A DNA stretch of 64,000 nt from CAWGXG01 sp963826505 (lineage in GTDB: Bacteria; Chloroflexota; Anaerolineae; Aggregatilineales; Aggregatilineaceae): contig CAWGXG010000008.1 in NCBI GenBank assembly GCA_963826505.1, positions 1,798,001-1,862,000 on the forward strand, read 5' to 3'. The first letter of the stretch is position 1, and every line of letters starts with the position of its first letter. The notes below the pieces were generated by a model, which saw only the letters and a list, made by a program, of their open reading frames with translations, made no database searches and was not told where the DNA came from. Shown here piece after piece: positions 61,983 through 64,000 of this stretch. The position numbers and the translations under genes were made by a program.

Positions 61983-63110
61983 CTAATGCGCCCAGATGAT
62001 CATGTTGTAGGGGCCGATCACGGACTCGCCATCCGAGACGACAAACTGAAAACTGTCATCGCCCAACCCCGTATGGTTGTATTGCAGCGAGTCCTCATCA
62101 AGATCTGCCTGGGTGAATGACGCGCCAAGATTCAACTGGCCTTGCTTGGGCGGTGTGATGACGCTGTAAACCAGATCTTCGGGTGCATCGTCGGAGTCGG
62201 TGACCTGCAATTGCGCGCTGTCGATCGTGACTGTGCTGCCCGCCAGCATCGTCAGACCCGTGTTGAGCACCAGTTCGGGCGGCGCGCTGGGTGTGATTGC
62301 GAATATGAATGGCCCGATCGAGTCTTTGCCGTCCGACACCGTGAATTGAAACGCATCCGGTCCGGTGCCGGTGTGTGTATACATGAGCTGGCCCATGTCA
62401 ATATCCGCCTGCGTGAACATGGTGCCCAGGTTAAGCTCGCCTTGCGCGGGCGGGATCGTGACAGAGTAGAGCAGATCCGCCGCGGGATCATCGGCGTCGG
62501 ACACGGCCAGCACGCTGCGGCTAATCGTGGCGCTGCTGCCTTCGGCCAGCACGAGTCCTGTGTTCGTTTCCAAGACGGGGTACACATTGGTCATAAACGC
62601 GAACGACACATCCACCCCGTTCGCTGTGGTCATGACCACTTGGGCACCCGTACCCTCACCCATCGGCACGGTGCCGCGCAGTTGGAGCACCATGTCTTCC
62701 CCTGGATTAAGGATGCCCGGCTCAACCATTTCCGGCCTGGCGTTGAGGTAAATCCCCGCAACCGTCCATTGGCCGCCATTGGGCGCCTGTGTAACATAAG
62801 AAAGCCGAAGCGTATGGTTTTCAGGCGGTGTGCCCGCGTCGGTATACATCAAGAATGCATCCCAGTGTTGGAAGTCCGTCAGCCGTGCCATACCAGTATT
62901 GGTCAGCGTGAATTCGGCCACAGTTCCCAGGGTCTCAGTGTGTGCCTCAACCGGCACCAGACTGGTCCGAGCCTGCTCGTCCTGGCGAGCTTGCATCGCC
63001 TGCCAGGCCTGGCTGAGCGCATCCTGCGTTGACATCAGCGTTTCAGAGAAGGTCAGCACGCCGAACAGCAGAATGAAGATGATCAAGAACGCAACCAGCA
63101 CGTTTTCCAC
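61983..63110 (-). CDS. ArlF/G-like stator protein with two cadherin/CSPG-type repeats
   Basis: The 375-residue protein has a single N-terminal helix (MENVLVAFLIIFILLFGVLTF) and a helical stalk (TQDALSQAWQAMQARQDEQART). A beta domain typical of ArlF/ArlG follows (TVAEFTLTNTGMARLTDF). From about residue 190, two copies of a CSPG/cadherin-like repeat follow, each with NTGL, AEGS or LAGS, F-TQADID or F-TQADLDE, and FQFTVSDG or FQFVVSDG. In archaea ArlF binds the S-layer. The repeats suggest that this stator reaches a surface layer or other glycans in a Chloroflexota envelope. Confidence 0.75.
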   Translation of the reverse strand: MENVLVAFLIIFILLFGVLTFSETLMSTQDALSQAWQAMQARQDEQARTSLVPVEAHTETLGTVAEFTLTNTGMARLTDFQHWDAFLMYTDAGTPPENHTLRLSYVTQAPNGGQWTVAGIYLNARPEMVEPGILNPGEDMVLQLRGTVPMGEGTGAQVVMTTANGVDVSFAFMTNVYPVLETNTGLVLAEGSSATISRSVLAVSDADDPAADLLYSVTIPPAQGELNLGTMFTQADIDMGQLMYTHTGTGPDAFQFTVSDGKDSIGPFIFAITPSAPPELVLNTGLTMLAGSTVTIDSAQLQVTDSDDAPEDLVYSVITPPKQGQLNLGASFTQADLDEDSLQYNHTGLGDDSFQFVVSDGESVIGPYNMIIWAH

Positions 63111-63112
63111 GG

Positions 63113-63625
63113 TTACATGCTCCAGAAATAATCAGCCGACACGCCCGCCGGGACCGTCACTTTGAAGTAGTAGCGTCCTTGCGCGAGTGGCCCAGAATAA
63201 TGGAGAGTGATCCTTACGGTGCCGGTAGGCGACCACTGCGTATCGTTTTCAACCTGGGCGGTCCAATAGGGCGCCGGCCCACCGGCCGCGCTTTGATACG
63301 GGATGCGGACGAAATCTCCCTCAGGACCGAAAAATACATCCATGCGATCCAACGCTGTGATGCGCGTCGCGCCTACGTTCTTGACCCAAACGAACACCTC
63401 AAACTCGCCGATGCTGTTGCCGTCGTGCCACACACCGCTGCTGTCCAGCTCGCTGGTCGCGTGAATGATAGTAATTTGGGTCTTCATGCGATCCTCAGCC
63501 CGACTCGCCATACTTGAAATGGCGTCGCCGCCTTCGACGATGGCGGGATAGGCGATGTTGAACAGCACGATAGCCATCACCATGCTGATGATGATCAACA
63601 GGGTCGTCGTAATGACCTTATCCAT
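63113..63625 (-). CDS. ArlG/ArlF-like stator protein
   Basis: The 170-residue protein has an N-terminal helix (VITTTLLIIISMVMAIVLFNIAYPAIV). A short stalk (SSMASRAEDRMKTQITIIHAT) and a beta-sandwich follow (FEVFVWVKNVGATRITALDRMDVFFGP). The pattern 'ITIIHA ... VWVKNVG' is that of archaeal FlaG/FlaF. It lies 2 bases from the next gene and overlaps the upstream one by 8 bases, so the two form a stator pair. Confidence 0.75.
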   Translation of the reverse strand: MDKVITTTLLIIISMVMAIVLFNIAYPAIVEGGDAISSMASRAEDRMKTQITIIHATSELDSSGVWHDGNSIGEFEVFVWVKNVGATRITALDRMDVFFGPEGDFVRIPYQSAAGGPAPYWTAQVENDTQWSPTGTVRITLHYSGPLAQGRYYFKVTVPAGVSADYFWSM

Positions 63626-64000
63626 GATTCTTCCTCCGCCCGTTCTTGGTTCCGGCGTTTTGAACCCCTGCGATCAGCTTCAGGATCAGGTGCTGCGACA
63701 GGGGATCGGACTCGGAGGATGCCTGAGCGGGTGCCGCGCGTTTGGACGCCCTGGACGATACCGGGGGTTCCTGAGCAGAAGCGGCGGCTTGAGCACGTTC
63801 ATCCTCGGAGTCGATGATCGTCACAAGCTGCAGCAGAGCGTCCTTCATTTTCGCGTCAAAGCGCCCCTCGGACGCGTAAGCTCTGATCAAATCTTTGGTA
63901 CGTTTGGTCCCAATCTGTGCGACTTTCTGCTCGGCCCAGCTTTCGAGCAGCGCGAGACTGGCCCAGTCGGCCTCGCTGATTAACTCCGTCTGTGTGATGA
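63618..64000 (-). CDS. Possible ArlCDE-like protein, C-terminal part (runs off the window)
   Basis: The frame is open from the window edge to a stop at 63618. The visible 127 codons give LISEADWASLALLESWAEQKVAQIGTK and KDLIRAYASEGRFDAKMKDALLQLVTII, then an Ala/Ser/Glu-rich tail (QAAASAQEPPVSSRAS). The helical stretch with W-x-E-...-IG-...-L-x-x-Y-...-L resembles the FlaCE domain (switch proteins ArlC/D/E linking chemotaxis to the motor). This is by eye only. Its stop overlaps the stator gene start. Confidence 0.45.
   Translation of the reverse strand, partial: ITQTELISEADWASLALLESWAEQKVAQIGTKRTKDLIRAYASEGRFDAKMKDALLQLVTIIDSEDERAQAAASAQEPPVSSRASKRAAPAQASSESDPLSQHLILKLIAGVQNAGTKNGRRKNHG

Noticed and set aside
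1..64000. CRISPR array or tandem-repeat array
   Set aside because: No regularly spaced direct repeats were seen; the only long direct repeat is the 113-bp pair at the tRNA-Val sites.

Overview
The window looks like a piece of a Chloroflexota chromosome (Anaerolineae-like), judged from the gene set rather than from any marker gene: large mosaic signalling proteins (kinase-LuxR-STAND-WD40, SARP-TPR, TIR-NACHT), SH3/LysM and Ser/Pro/Thr-rich exported proteins, a fused glyA-gcvT gene and, most tellingly, an archaellum-type motor operon. Shine-Dalgarno sites are mostly AGGAGG/AAGGAG-like, and two clear sigma70-type promoters precede tRNA-Val and uvrA. No rRNA, CRISPR array, plasmid origin or phage module was seen.

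Layout. 1-9.9 kb: TPR protein (cut by the window edge), a phosphodiesterase, an SH3-SH3-LysM exported protein, a lipoprotein, a GT-C-like membrane glycosyltransferase, a two-domain GNAT, an SDR and a frameshifted TPR gene. 9.9-15 kb: an accessory patch with a TIR-NACHT-HEAT STAND protein, a TIR relic, a methyltransferase, a formylglycine-enzyme relic cut by a truncated IS3 element, a nitroreductase and a DUF488 protein. 15.1-21.5 kb: a 6.2-kb segment bracketed by a 113-bp direct repeat that carries the tRNA-Val promoter and 5' half. It holds a SARP regulator with a decayed TPR tail, a chimeric SARP/TPR relic, a TfoX-N protein, an SH3-tail relic and a transposase fragment; the complete tRNA-Val(TAC) is at the right end.

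21.6-36.8 kb: metabolic and repair genes (glyA-gcvT fusion, SagB-like oxidoreductase, PEP carboxylase, VOC protein, uvrA with two frame breaks, sugar transferase), then a LacI regulator whose likely operators precede itself and a GH32-like glycosidase. 36.9-41.3 kb: an IclR regulator and an oligopeptide/sugar-type ABC importer (binding protein plus two permeases, no ATPase). 41.5-50.4 kb: a giant Ser/Thr kinase-HTH-STAND-WD40 protein, a ferritin-like unknown, a shrunken luciferase-like/TIGR04076 cluster and a frameshifted TIR-TM protein.

50.6-64 kb (minus strand, continuing past the window): one tightly packed operon. In transcription order it reads ArlCDE-like fragment, ArlG/F-like, ArlF/G-like with cadherin-type repeats, ArlH, ArlI, ArlJ, a small single-TM protein, an FHA-GAF histidine kinase, a prepilin-type peptidase, PilN-like, PilO-like with an exported beta domain, and a PAS/GAF histidine kinase. 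This is an archaellum-type motor in a bacterial genome, combined with PilN/PilO-like alignment subunits and two sensor kinases. It is the most interesting part of the window. No archaellin gene lies inside the window.

Several otherwise well-conserved genes (uvrA, iclR, GH32, TIR, TPR, kinase C-terminus) are broken by single-base shifts, mostly one-base insertions. This may reflect sequencing indels as much as real decay, so frameshifted loci are marked individually.
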